NCBI GenBank assembly: GCA_026545225.1
Contig: CM048851.1
Coordinates: 30,503,956-30,567,955 of the forward strand
Direction: 5' to 3'
Source: Cornus controversa
Taxonomy: Eukaryota > Streptophyta > Magnoliopsida > Cornales > Cornaceae
Length of the DNA stretch: 64,000 nucleotides
Positions within the stretch are counted from its first letter, which is position 1, and each line of letters begins with the position of its first letter. The notes beneath the pieces are model-generated. The model did no database searches. It saw only the letters and a program-made list of their open reading frames with translations, and had not been told where the DNA came from. This document shows, piece after piece, positions 1 through 13,800 of this stretch. The position numbers and the translations under genes were made by a program.

Positions 1-1632
1 AGTAATTAATCCGCGCACAATACGTGGATTGGAAAACTGAATTTGCCGTCAAAAATTTGTGTGGAGCTTGGGAGTGGCCACCCCATGCACGAATTATGTG
101 ACTTAGGTTTTCACTGGGTGAAGTAGGATCATTTGGAAGTTTGACTGTGTCTAGTTTCAGTTCCCTTGATTGAAAGGATAACTAGATTTTTTCAGGATTT
201 TATGAGCTAATTTTAGGGTTTTTGTGATAGGTTATGGTTGTGCCCTTTTTGGGGCCCTTATAAACTAAGAATTGAGGGGTGTGCCTTTGTCATTTATCCT
301 AAGAGACTTGAGGCTAGTTGCTCTTTTGGTTTCCTCACCACCGAGGACCTCTGGCATCCTCTCCTAAGGAGCTGATCGAGATTGATGTTCATAGGTGCTC
401 TGATTTGTTTGCAGCCCGAACTGGTGTGAGAGTTATTTTCAGAGATGATAGGCAGCATTTAGTTTCAAAATTTCTCTTCTTTTTTCCATTTGTGTTGTGA
501 TAAAGAAAAAGCAACAGAAACATAAGAAGTTAAACTAAGAGGTGGGAGGTGTCACAACATATTCAAGACTCTGCAATCTTTGAAGAATGCATCTTCCAGA
601 TATGCATCTATTATACAACTTGAACAGCCACTTGGGAATCTGATTCAGAGTGGACCTTCCTAAAATCTTCTCTCTTGGCCGGAATTTCCTTTCCTTTCAG
701 GTGAATATTCCTGGGGAACCTTTGCAGTTTTAGTTGGTCTTTGGTTTGGATAAAGGTTTGTATTTCTAAAATATACAAGGCAAGGAGACATCAAGTGGGT
801 TTAATTGCAGATCTTCTCGTTCATGGAGATGTTATCTTTTTTATGAGTTGTTGGAAGTTTCGTTTAATATGATAATATCATTTTTCTGATTTGCTCAGTT
901 CTGAGTGAATACATTTGTTCGTCAGAAGCTTTCTTGGTAGGTGTGAGTCGTACCTGGCTTCTCCGTCATATTCCCCCGAAACATTCCAACAAATATTATG
1001 TTTTTTTTAATAAAAAAAATGATTGAGCTCCTTGGAACGATATGCGTCATCAATCGGTTTATGCTTTGGGTTTGGTAGCTGCCGTACAATAGCATGGGCA
1101 CTTGCACTCGAGCTTCGATACCTTTTTACTTTCTTATTTAACAAAGCTCAAGTAAAGGTTAAAAAGAATAATATCCACTATGTTAAAAGTGAGTTGAAAT
1201 TTCCCAAAATTAATAATTTTTAAATTTGAAACGTGTCAAATTAATTGAAGAACAAAAATGTAATTTGAATTGATGTATGTCACAGAGATTCCAGGACTTT
1301 ATGCCATTGGCATTTGTGCTATTACAACTGGTTCTTTCAGTGCAGTTAGGATAACGGGCATGATTTACAAAAGTCATTTTGATTTTTTCAAGGGTTATAT
1401 CTTCGTTTGTTGAGTTCTTTTTGATATATCGATATGGAAATTTTTATTTTGCAGTTATCAAATATATATATATTTTGACTCAAATGATAGCTAGTTTTGT
1501 TGGCGTACAATTTACAATTTGTGTACACACACGGATGCCTGGACCCATGATCTTTGTTAATCTTGAGTTAGCCTTGTATGTTTAATTTTGTGTATCATTT
1601 GATTTACATATTTAGGATGTTTTGCTTTTCAG
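1..1632. other. SABRE upstream sequence (intron), no exon recognised
   Basis: I looked for the SABRE residues that should precede [10 protein letters not shown] and found none, so this is probably the intron before exon A. Short open frames (for example 318-500) have no splice logic or recognisable family. AT-rich, no clear transposon signature. Confidence 0.5.
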
Positions 1633-1884
1633 CCTACCTCGCCCATCCGATCTGAAATTGATGTTAAGCTTGGCGGTACTCAGTGCAAGATAATAATGAG
1701 TAGACTAAAGCCATGGATGCACCTGCAATCCTCAAAAAAGAAGAAAATGGTGCTTCAGGAAAAAAATTCTAATCATGACAGACCGCAGTCAATTGAATCC
1801 AAAGTCATCATGTGGACGTGTACTGTTTCAGCCCCAGAGATGACTATTGTGCTTTATAGTCTGAGAGATTTACCACTATATCAT
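1633..1884 (+). CDS. SABRE: SABRE exon A (first exon in window)
   Basis: 84 codons, phase 0 at both ends, between a pyrimidine-rich acceptor (…ttttcag) and donor gtaagt. It encodes [17 protein letters not shown]…, the basic KKKK segment, [10 protein letters not shown] and SLRDLPLYH. That reading continues exactly into GCSQSSH of the next exon, 16.6 kb away. Confidence 0.9.
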
Positions 1885-4800
1885 GTAAGTGATCTACTTT
1901 AATATATTATTATGTTTTGTTGATTACAGAGAAGTTGTTCCCACATCTGAAACATCATTGTGCTCCATAGCTGTAGTATCCATGTTTCCTAGTGAAATCT
2001 TCTCCTAGCATCTGGTCGCACTCAGACTAAATCAAATGTCATTTGTAAACTTTCTGCCCCCCATATCTCATAGGTTGAAGAGAAGGAACTAAGCTCGTAA
2101 GTTGCACCTGTAATGTAGTTCAATTTGCCACTGCTAAAATGTAAACTTCCACAGAGTGGTATTTCCAAGTAAATTGTGTCAACTCAATAACAGAAATATG
2201 GTGATCAAAACTTTACATGGCGACATCACTAGCACTTTCCATATTCGCTGTTGGGATATTGCAACACTTGTTGCTGTTTTCTGGCATCAACTGTCAGCAG
2301 TGAACCCTTATTACTTGTAAAAATTTGTCAAAAATATAAGCTAAATTAAGAGAACTCTTGGAGAGAGAAATATACTGTTTATTTCATATTTCAAAGGGTG
2401 ATTACAATCTCAATATATAATGTTCTCAAGAAATAAAATATGTAAACAATATATGAAAACTGAAATTATGCCCCTAATTAAGGAATAATTGATGATGCCC
2501 TTAATCAAGGAAGAGTAGACTCTAAGAAGCACGGATACGGATACGGGACACGGATACGACACGACATGGCAGATGCTAAAAAACTAGGATACGGACACGG
2601 CGGGGACACGCGACTAATAAATATATCTTTTTATATATATGAGATCAACCTATGAAAAATTCAGAAATCATAATAATTAATGAGCTATAAAAACAATTAG
2701 TTTATTGTTTAAAAAATTACACAATTGAATCTACTCCACAATAATGATAATATTTGTTTTCTAAATAAAAAAAATTGAAATATTATATGTTGTGACTGCC
2801 ATATTTTATTAAAAAAATTCAAAGAAGTTATAATGTTTACATTTTAAACTATCTTTCTTTTTAAAACTTTCTGAAAACTCCCTAACGATATAACATGCAT
2901 GCGTGTCGGACACGTGTCCATGGTGTGTCTATGCCGTGTTCGTGGTGTGTCCAAAAATAAAAAGATTAGGACACAGTTTGGCGCGTCTAACACATGTCGG
3001 GGCGTGTCCGACGTGTGTCGGTGTCCAATACATGTTTGACACATATTCTTCGACCTTTTAGGTGTGTCCGTGCTTCCTAGAGTAGACTATTAACTATCAC
3101 AACAATCTCCCTCAAGTTGGAGAGTAGATGTCAATAACTCCTAGCTTGCAGCAGATAGAATCAATGGCATGCTTTGGAAGGGCCTTAGTAAAGATATCTG
3201 CTAACTAATTACCAGATGATACAAATGAAGTCACAATTTCTTTGGAAGTCACCTTGTAACTAATGAAATGACAATCAGCTTCAATATGTTTGGTTCGCTC
3301 ATGAAAAATTAGGTTACTGGCAATGTGAATAGCAGCCTGGTTATCACAATAGAGAAGAGATGGGTCTTGAACTGAAAACTTAAATTCTTGTAGCAAAGTT
3401 CTCAACCAAGTTACCTCACCAGAAGTATGAGCCATTGCATGGTACTCAACTTTAGCACTGGACTGCGTCACAACCGATTGCTTCTTACTTTTCCAAGTTA
3501 CTAGATTGCCTCCTATAAAAGTACAGTAACTAGTCGCTGAACGTTTGTCTGAAGGAGAACCTGCTCAATCAGCATCAGTGTAACCTTCAATGCGCAGATG
3601 TTCAGACGACTGATAGAAAATACCGTGACGAGGAGCTCTTTTGAGATACTTCAAAATCCGTATAATTGCGTCCATGTGAGGGACTCGTGGGCTAGCCATA
3701 AATTGACTCACAAAACTGACTGGATTGGCAATATTTGGACGAGTAATGGTTAGGTAAATCAGCTTGCCTTCAAGTTGTCTGTACATCTCTGTATCATCAA
3801 CCAAGTCACCAACCTGAGGTAATAGCTTCATATTAGTCTCTATGGGTTTTGCTGCAGATTAAGATATCGAGAGGATATTTTCTCTCAGATAAACATATGC
3901 CTTTCTTTGATCGTGTAACCTCAATATGAAGAAAAATAACGGAGCTTGACCAAATCTTTAGTGAGAAAATTCGAACCCAAACAATGAATCAAGGTCTGAA
4001 TCCCCTCCTTGTCACTCCCACTAATGACAATATTATCCACATAGACCACCAAAATCACAATGCCATTCTTTGTTTTCTTTAAAACTGAATGATTAGCTTG
4101 ACTTTTAGTTATGCCATGAGCAACCACCGCATCGCTAAGTTTATCAAACCATGCACGAGGTGACTATCTAAGTCCATAAATAGACTCCTTGAGGTGACAA
4201 ACACATTCCCCCTTGGACTCAAACCACCCAGGAGGTTGAGCCATGCACATTGTCTTGGTAAGATCACCGTGAAGAAATACATTTTTGACATCGAGTTGAT
4301 GGAGAGGCCATTCAAGATTGGCAGCAAGAGAGATAATTATGCGAACAAAGTTTAGCTTAGCCACAGGAGAGAGTCTCAGTATAGTCAATGCCATAGGTTT
4401 GAGTGAAACCCTTAGCAACAGGGCGATCCTATAAACAAGCAACATTGCCATCAGGATTTTGTTTCACTGTGAAAACCTAATGACAGCCAACAACATGAGC
4501 ACCTGCAGGCTTTGGAAAAAGATTCCAAGTATCATTCAATTGTAAGGCATGCATTTTCTCTTCCATAGCTTTCCACCAGCTAGGATGGGAAAGAGCCTCC
4601 CTGTATGACTTAGGAACAATAACAAAGGACAAGGATAAAGAGAAAGCTCGAAAAGATGATAACAAATGGTTATAAGAAATAAAATGAGATATAGGATAAT
4701 CAGTACAAACCCTTCTACCTTTGTGAAATGCAATGGGAAGATCAAGATCAGACTTAGAAGGATGAACAACTAGATCTATAGGCGCCGAGGAAGATAATGG

Positions 4801-7800
4801 AGGATGCAAGGAAAGCTTTACTTGTTCAATCGCTGGGGCAGGTGGCACAAGAGGTTCGTCCTGGGCAGTGGGAGGAGTATTAAGAATCGGAGATGGTAGA
4901 ACAGTTTCTTGAAAAATAGGTTCCTTCGCTTGACTACCCTCCTTATAATAATATGGAATATGCTCAAATAATGTCACATCAGCACAAACAAAATATTTTC
5001 TCAAAGAAGGGTTGTGGCACCTATATCCTTTTTAAGTGCGAGAACAGTCTAAAACTATGCATTTGTGAGTTTGAGGATTAAGTTTGTCTCATCTTGGATT
5101 TAAATTATTTATAAAACAAATACACCCAAATACTTTTGGAGGAAGAGAGAAGGGGTCTTTATCAGGAAACATCATCTGAAAAGGTGATTTTTCTTTAAGG
5201 ACCTGAGATGACATTCTTTTCAATAGATATGTCGCAGTAAGAACCGCATCTCCCTAAAAATATTTAGGTACATTCATTTGGATCAGAGCACGAACAATAG
5301 CAAGTATGGGTCCATTCTTTCTTTCAACAATTCCGTTTTGTTGAGGAGTATCAACACAAGAACTAGGAAATCTGATGGATGATACCCTCGACTCAAGAAA
5401 TTGCTAAAAGGTACTTTCTTTATATTCAAGAGTATCGTCAATCCTAAGAATATGTAACTTTGCATCAAATTGATTAGTGATTTCAGCATAAAAAGATCTA
5501 AAAGCATGAAACACTTGAGATTTATCTTTAACCACATATAACCAAGTTAAACCAGAATAGTGATCAATAAACGAAACAAAATAATGCGCACCAGACAAAC
5601 CAGCACTTCGTGTTGAGCCCCTAACATCGGAGTGAATAGCTCAAAAGGGTGCAAACAAGGCCCATCGGTCCTAAGCTTAAAAGAAGTCCTATGATGCTTA
5701 CTAAGCTCACAAGTTTCACAATTAAAACTAGAAAAAGAAGGTAAAGAGGGAACTAAATGCCAAAGATTGTCTAACGAGGATGCCCAAGACGACAGTGCCA
5801 CTAATACGGAGAGGTTGTGGTATGGAATGTGGATGGAATAGGTGAGCGAGACGGTTGAAAGTAGCAGAGACCATCCCTCTCAAAGCCCCCACCAATAATC
5901 CTCTTCGTCTTTAGATCCTGAAAGATACAGTAATCAATAGAGTGGTTGGTGTAGCCACAGTGTGTAAAATTCTTGGTACCGCAACCACCACGACCCATGA
6001 TATCCAAGACGAGGAGATTCGAGATGAGTTTGGGTCATATAACACAGAGGAATGGTGTAGGTATTGTCACCCATGATAGCTAAGATGAGATAATCCGAGC
6101 ACGAGTTTCAAGTGAGAGAACTACAGAATTTTGAACATGAAATCAAGAAGAAAGATACTTTTTTTTTTCAGGTCATCTCTCTCAGAATTACTCAGAGAGA
6201 CTGTTCTTTTTTTTTTTGGGAACTTAGGGTTCTAGGTCATCTCTGCCCAAATGACAGAGAGAAAAAGAAGAAAAGCCACACCATCTACTCTAAAAGCTTA
6301 AACTGTTAGAAAGGATGTAACTTAAATATATAAATCCTTCAACAAAAATAAATAAAAAATTCTCGATGCAATGATGGATAATGAAGGCATCATTTAGGAT
6401 ATGTTTTTTTTAGTTGAAGGTGGAACAAGTATCCCCGGAAGCATATCGGATTTGGTCTAATCAGGGGTCAATTTGAATATGATCTATTTCATCTAAGCTG
6501 ATTTAATCTGGTGGAACTTTAAACATATGGTCTTGAAATGGATTCTAATTCATCTCATATTTTGATCTTATAATATGATATTCTGATGTGGCCCAGTTAT
6601 ATCAAGAATTACTTACACTCACTTAAAACGTATGATACACATTAAGAAATAGTAATTTATTATGTAGATCAAAATATGTGAAATCTGTACAAAGACATAC
6701 ATGGATTACGTGCCATAGATGTGCATCTCTTAACAAAATAGTTTGGGATTTTAATATTGGATTTAAATCCATAATGACATGGTTGCTGGCACCTGTGTAT
6801 TACTTCAGTGACGCCAATTCACCCAAAGGGGTCCTCATCCCCATGTTCTACGTGCAAATCGGTGCATTAAGAGCGAAAGTGTCTGTGGTCTGCGAACTCA
6901 AATTTTATAATTCTTGAATTTTGCTTTTCCATTTGCGGATCTGCACAATTTCATTATTTTTCTTAATCCCTGTGCATTTTGTACTGCGACAATATGCACA
7001 GCTTCCAGCATGATGCATTTTCTCAATTCACATACACATCGTACTGCGATAAGTGGTACACTAAGCCACTTGCGGGAGAGTACAATATTTTTTTTAATTT
7101 TACCTATAATATTAAATTAAGTTAAACCAATAAAATATAGTATATTTATACATAGATTCAAAAAACTCAGGATTTATTTGAAATTCAGAAAAAATGATAT
7201 GTAATAATTAATATGATAATCTAGTGGGATAAGTATACATTCATGCAACATACAGATACGCTAAAGACGCTTCTGCTCTTGAAAAATAGTATACTTTGAC
7301 GCTCTCATGCACTTGCTCCTGCTTTTGCTCTATGTGCGACTTATTGTAAAACACTTTTGAGGCAATAAAGCTCCGGACTTAACAATAGGTTTTCATTTGC
7401 AATGTAGAATTTATTGTGACTTGAGGTGCATGCACTTTTTTCGAGGGACAAGCAAATTATGATGGCTAACCATTATCGTCTCAATAATGGGAGGGTAACT
7501 TGGGATGTGCAGTTTGAGCGATATTGTTTGGTCATTAGGACTTGGGTATCTGTAGAACAAAACTAGTCTATAACTTTTGTTTCAATTTCTAGCATAGATT
7601 AGAATTATTCAGAAGTTTGATGGTGTTAGTTATTACCTCGTACTCAAGGTTGAAGAAGGCAATTGAACCTACCTTCAATGGTAATTCGGCAATCTTCGTC
7701 TACAAGGGTAAAAATGTAAAGCCACAGTGAATTTTTTTTCCTAACTACTTGGGATAGGCTACACGAATCCTGCGTTTCCATACAAGGGAAATATAATTTA

Positions 7801-10800
7801 ACATATTTGTTTAAATTCTCTCTGGACCTCTATGTTGCATATTCATGCACTACTCCTAGGCAGAATATACAAACATCTAGAATTTATATAGAGAGCATAT
7901 TTTTGAGTTCTAGGGTGCTTTCGGATTTTTCTTTTTGCACTCATCATTCATAGAATTGGTGAGTGTGATTCTATCTGTTGACATCTTTTGCTGGTGATGG
8001 TCAACCCAACCTTCAATCCATTTTAGAGATTGAACCTGGATGAGACCAAATCATTGGTGGAGAGGTAATATTGTGAGAAGCGAATTCTGTTTATGACCGA
8101 AAGGACGACTTATAGACTTTCTAGGGAAAGTTTGGCCTCATCGGTGTCAAGGAGGTAACTAGGCATTTCTAGAGTTTTGGGAATTGTTAGCCTAAGTTGT
8201 AAGGCTAAAGTCTTGAAGGGGATGTATTACAAGTTCGAGATATATGGAGGGTAGCTCCTCTTTGTATGTGGTGGGGTTTGTGGTGTGAGAGAAACCGGAT
8301 GTCCTTCGATGGTGTAGAAGCCCCAACTTAGGTGATAGAACATTACATTTTGAGTTCTCATGGTTCTTTATTAAAGGGTGGATTTGTAACTCAGTGAAGG
8401 ACTTTCCAGATAACTTGCTGTTATAGAGATTATAGAGTTGATTTTTTGTGCAGTTGTTTTTTGGGTGCACTTCCCTTTAAGCACTCTTTAATGAAATTTA
8501 ACTTATAAAAAAAATAAAATCACACTTCAATTATGGGAGTCATCCTTATGATCATTAAGATATTGATAGTGTTAGCAGAGATATGATATGTGCCTTGAAT
8601 CATGGTATTTGACTTACCATATTAGCCAAGATATGATTAGTCTAGAATCATGGGATTTGACTATATTTACGCATATATTTAGCCATAGAATATGCAGTGA
8701 TTTTATTTAGTTTCCTTTCTTGTAATATCTAACATATGTTATTTTCAACTATAAATACCAAAGCTATGAATGAGTGATTAACACGCTCATTCAAGTCTTT
8801 ACATATTTCTCTTTTATCTTATATTTCTTCTTGGTATCAGAGCCAGAGTTGCAGAAGAGGGTTTTACGCAGTGGTGATTTCGTCTCTGTCGACGACTGCG
8901 GTGGCAGAGAATGGTCGGTATTGGTGACATCGGTAAGAAGAAGAAGGCTCCTACAAAGAAGGATGCCCTTAAGGAGGGTGAAAGTATTGTGGAGAAAACA
9001 ACGAAGGGTAGTCATGTACTGCAGAATCTTGAAAAGGAGGTTGTCTAGTTATATTTAAGCTAGTAGCGCTCCTAAAAAAAATAATCTATATTTGGACTCG
9101 AGAATGGTCTGAGGAGACAACGATATGGCTTATGGTCTGAGGAGACATTATGATTGTCTGAGGAGACAACGTTATGGTCTGAGGAGACATCATTATGGTC
9201 TGAGTAGACAATTTAATGCAATCAGCTATAAAAGAAACGCGTAAATCTATAAGAAGGGAAAACAGAGAGCTAGATCAAGTTAGGGAATAGCTTAAACACC
9301 CACAACTCAATCCCAAAAGAAAGGGAGAGGTATAAAGCTTCTATAGCAAATTAAATATGTTAATAATATAAAAAACTCTCAAACCCTAGCAATTACATAG
9401 CTTTATATAGAGTTTCTTCCTCCCTAATCTATGCCATAAATTGGACAACTACCAAATATAAATAAAAATTAAAATAGGAAAGTTGGTGAAAATCAGAAAA
9501 TTACATAAAATCAGAAAAATTCAGAATATGGAAAGTTTCTAAAAATTATGAAGTTAACTGTAGAAAATTAGGGATTCTGTGGCTGCATCAGTCCCTCCGG
9601 GTTGGAAAGAACTCGCCCTTGAGTTTGAAGTAAATTGCCACAATCAATCAAAAATCCGAGCATAGCTTTCGATCCCTTCTTTCGTCTTTTTCGAACATGA
9701 ATGAAATATAATAATCTTCTTACACAAATAAAGAATTCATTTGCATAATAACCATGGATTGTGCTAGATTTTCTTTGAACTTGGGTAGATTCGCATAACT
9801 CTATGGAACACGTATCAGCAACTAAAAGTTCAATCAACTTTAATTTTTGTTCCAACAGATGCATAACAGTTGTTGTGCGCTCCAAGAATTCATCCCAAAT
9901 CATACCATAAAAGTAAAGTTCATTATTTTTCATCTCTATGGCTATTGTTACTGCCACATTCTCATTGCTTTCTTCATTTTGAGAGTCTTGTTTTGTAGCT
10001 TCCTCATCAAATATTGCTAATTGATCCCAATCCCTAGACAATTTTGACTCGTATGATTCAATGTGTGGTTCTTCATCAAAGATTAGAGCCTTACTCCAGT
10101 CAATGAATGATTCTATAGTAGTTGATTCCATGAACTACCATGACTCATCATTTGTTGAATCGATCTCTAAATCATAATAGAATTTCTCCAACCATGGATC
10201 CTCAGGATTGACGATAATGTTCTCATCGAACTCCTCGTCGTCATTATCATCATCATAAATAGGCTCCTCTTCTTGTGGTTGTTCTTTGTCTCCACTAAGA
10301 TCTCCTGCAAATTCAAAAAATTTCACCTTAAAGCCACAATCCCAACACCTTTCATCAAATAGAATAGGTGCTGGTTTGGGTGCTATGTTATTGCAAAAAG
10401 GATTAACAAAATCCTCTTCTAGATCGTCCACCTCCTTAGACTCAATGCCTTCTTAGATCTTCCATCATAGCAAGCACTTGTTGTTGATCCACTGCTGCAT
10501 CCTGATCAAGCCGAACGGCTAGTGGTCGAGGTGGATTTTTTCTCCTTGGCGGCATGTTGCAAAACCTAAGAGAGAGATCTGATAACCTAACACAAAACTA
10601 TTGGACTAGAACTTGCTCTAATACCAACTAATGCAATCAGCTATGAAAGAAAGACTGAAATCTATAAGAAGGGAAAATAGAGAGCTAGATCAAGCTAGGG
10701 AATAGCTTAAACACCCACAACTCAATCCCAAAAGAAAGGGAGAGGTAGAGAGTTGCTGCAGCAGACTAAATATATTAATAATATAAAAAAAACTCTCAAA

Positions 10801-13800
10801 CCCTAGCAATTATATGGCTTTATATAGAGTTTCTTTCTCCCTAATTTATGCCATAAATTGGACAACTACCAAATATAAATTAAAACTAAAATAAGAAAGT
10901 TGCTGAAAATCATAAAATTACATAAACTCAGGAAAATTCAAAATATGGAAAGTTTCTAAAAATTATAAAGTTGATTGCAAAAAATTAGGGATTTGGGACT
11001 GCATCACAATTTTATGGTCTGAGGAGATATTATTATGGTCTGTGGAGACATCATTATGGTATGAGGAGACATCTTTATGATCTGAGGAGACTTTTTTAGT
11101 GTTTGAGGATCCATTGTCCAAGTTGGGCATCTCAGATATTCATGCACCAACTTGAGGGGGAGTGCTAGCCGAGATATGTGCCTAGAATCATGGGATTTGA
11201 CTGACCATATTAGCCGAGATATGATTAATCTAGAGTCATACATATATTTAGGCATAGAATATGCAGTGATTTTAATTAGTTTCCTTTCTTGTAATATTTA
11301 ACATGTGTTTTTTTCAACTATAAATACCAAAGCTATGAATGGGTGATCAACACACTCATTCAAGCCTTTACATATTTCTCTTGTATCTTGTATTTCTTCT
11401 GATAGTATTTCAGAGGAGGACAGGGAGCACCTCAAGAGGTCATTTGAGGAGTTGTGACAGGGACAATGAGTCGGGCCTGGACAGCTTCACTATGGGATTC
11501 TTGCAACATATCTGGGAGGTGGTTAGAAGAGAAGTCATGGCTTCTATGCATTTCTTCCATTCGCATCGTAGATTTGAGAAGTGTGTGAATGCCTCCTTTA
11601 TAGCTCTCATCCTGAAGAAGAGTGGGCCAATTGGGCGACTAATGTGAAGGACTTTAGACCTATTAGTTTGGTGGGAGCATGTACAAACTAGTAGCTTAAG
11701 TCCTAGCCTTGCAATTGAGAGGTGCCATTGATGGTGTGATTTCAGAATTGCAAAATGCCTTTGTTGGAGATCGCCAAATTCTGGATTCTGTATTGGTTGC
11801 TAGTGAGTGTGTAGACTCTAGACTGACTAGTGAATTGTCGGGCTCAGGAGTGGTTTGTAAGCTAGATATGGAAAAGGCTTATGATCATGTGAGTCGGAGT
11901 TTCCTGAAGTATGTTTTGGAGAGGATGGGTTTCAGGACGATATGGAGAAGATGGATATGATTCTATATTTGTGCAGTGAGATTCTCGATCCTAGTTAATG
12001 GGTCCCCAAATGGGTTCTTCTTTGGTAGCTCGAGAGGTTTAAGGCAGGGGGACTCATTGTCCCCGTTCCTATTTATCATGGTGATGGAGGCTTTTAACAG
12101 ATTGATGAGGAGAGCTGTGGAGATGAAATTTATCAGAGGATTCAGAGTGTGGAGAGATTCCCTTAATCAAATTGAGATTTCCCACCTCTTGTTTGCAGAT
12201 GACATTATTGTGTTCTGTGATGTGGTTCTTTGGCCGCTCGAGAGGTTTAAGGCGGGGGGGACTCATTGTCCCTGTTCCTATTTATCATGGTGATGGAGGC
12301 TTTTAACAGATTGAAAAGGAGGGCTTTGGAGCTGAGATTTATCAGAGGATTTAGAGTGTGGAGAGATTCCCTGAATCAAATTGAGATTTCCCATCTCTTG
12401 TTTGCAGATGACATTATTGTGTTCTGTGATGCGGAGGAGACTCGGTTGAGGCTTCTACGGTGTGTTCTGATGTGCTTCCAGGTGGTATCGAGGTTGAAGT
12501 GAATCTTGGAAGAGTGAGTTAGTCCCAATGGGGGATGTGATTGAGATAGACTCTTTGGTGGACATTCTGGGGTGTGGAGTAGGGACATTTCTGATGTCTT
12601 ATCTGAGTCTTCCGTTGGGAGCTCCTTTGTTCGTCTGGGATCCAATGGTGGAGTGCTTTGAGAGAAGGTTGGCAGGTGGGTAAAGGCAATAACTTTCAAA
12701 GAGGGGAGGTTAATTATTATTAAGAGTGCCCTTTCGAATCTTTCAACCTACTACCTCTCCTTATTCCAGATTCCTGCCTCGGTTGTGAAGCGTCTTGAGA
12801 AGCTGCAGCAGAACTTTCTTTGGGGTAGTATGGGTGACAAGTTCAAATAGCATTTTGTGAATTGTGAACAGGTTTGAAGGCCTATTCAACTAGAAGGCTT
12901 GGGCATTAGGAGGTTGGGGATCTTCAACAAGGCCTTACTGACGAAGTGGTTATGGAGATATGGGGTGGATAGATGGATTCTTTGGAGGAGGGTTATTGCG
13001 GAAAGTTTGTAGAGGGCAAAGGAGGGTGGTGTTCAGCAGAGGTGAAATCGCCAATAGGGTTGGGTGTTTGGAATTTCATCTGATTGCCTTGATAGCGGAA
13101 GGTGGTTGTGGGTAGAGCTGTGATCGAGCTACGTATTGGCATGTTCAGGCTCGACTTGCTACTCCACAAAATTGTTCAAGCTCAGCTCGTGTTTGATACA
13201 AGCCTAGCCCAACCATGGTCGAGCTATACTCGATGTTGTTCAACGAGCGTGAGCTCGGCTCGATAAGCTTGTTTGTTTATATGGTATCAATAGGTTCAAT
13301 CTATACAATGTTGCAACTTGCAAATAATAAAATTGTGCATACATATATATATACATACCTAATTATTCCATTAATTGAAGAAATCACAAGCGAATACCAA
13401 TGGATCTTCACCACCAACATAAAATCTTCATAAAATTAGAGAATCTACAGAACTCCTGATTCCACCATGAATCTGATGACTCCAATATGAGATAAATGAG
13501 AAAGGGGTTAGTCGGATGACGCTAATACGAGAGAAATGAGAAAGGGGTTAGGGATCAGATGAAGACGGAGAGAGAGAGAGTTTACCTTCTTGGTTCCTGC
13601 GTTGTGTTGTGTGTGTATATCCAATGTGGTTGTTCATTGGTAATGGCTGGAATGTATGTGCGACTAGGGTTTTGTTAGGGGTTATAAGTAGGTAATTGAC
13701 TTGGGCTATAAATATTAAACGGGCTTGAGTTCTATTTTAGAAGTGATAAAAATACACTATATGGGTTGGGTTGGGCTATATTTTACATGTGTATAAATGA

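Larger units (their letters stand above)
9090..11100 (+). repeat. GGTCTGAGGAGACA minisatellite, split by the gypsy element
   Basis: Units of about 20 bp built on tatggtctgaggagacatc recur at 9103-9208 and resume at 11012-11095. Together they form one array interrupted by the element at 9214-11006. It is internal to the miniature copia element. Confidence 0.85.
8570..11400 (+). mobile_element. Miniature copia-type LTR element, split by a gypsy insertion
   Basis: The 5' LTR 8570-8831 (TGTTAGCAGAGATATG…TTTCTTCT) is followed at once by the initiator-Met tRNA primer site TGGTATCAGAGCC (8832-8844). The 3' LTR 11163-11400 follows a purine tract CTTGAGGGGGAG (11151-11162). A 5-bp duplication gatag flanks the whole (8565-8569, 11401-11405). 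The internal region holds only a short gag-like frame (M at 8910, Lys-rich) and a minisatellite, so without the nested element it is about 1 kb: a TRIM-like or deletion derivative. The 3' LTR lacks about 24 bp present in the 5' LTR. It sits in L1 debris inside the SABRE intron. Confidence 0.88.

Noticed and set aside
318-500. 60-codon frame near the left edge as an exon
   Set aside because: No resemblance to the SABRE N-terminus, no splice signals in phase, composition like intron.
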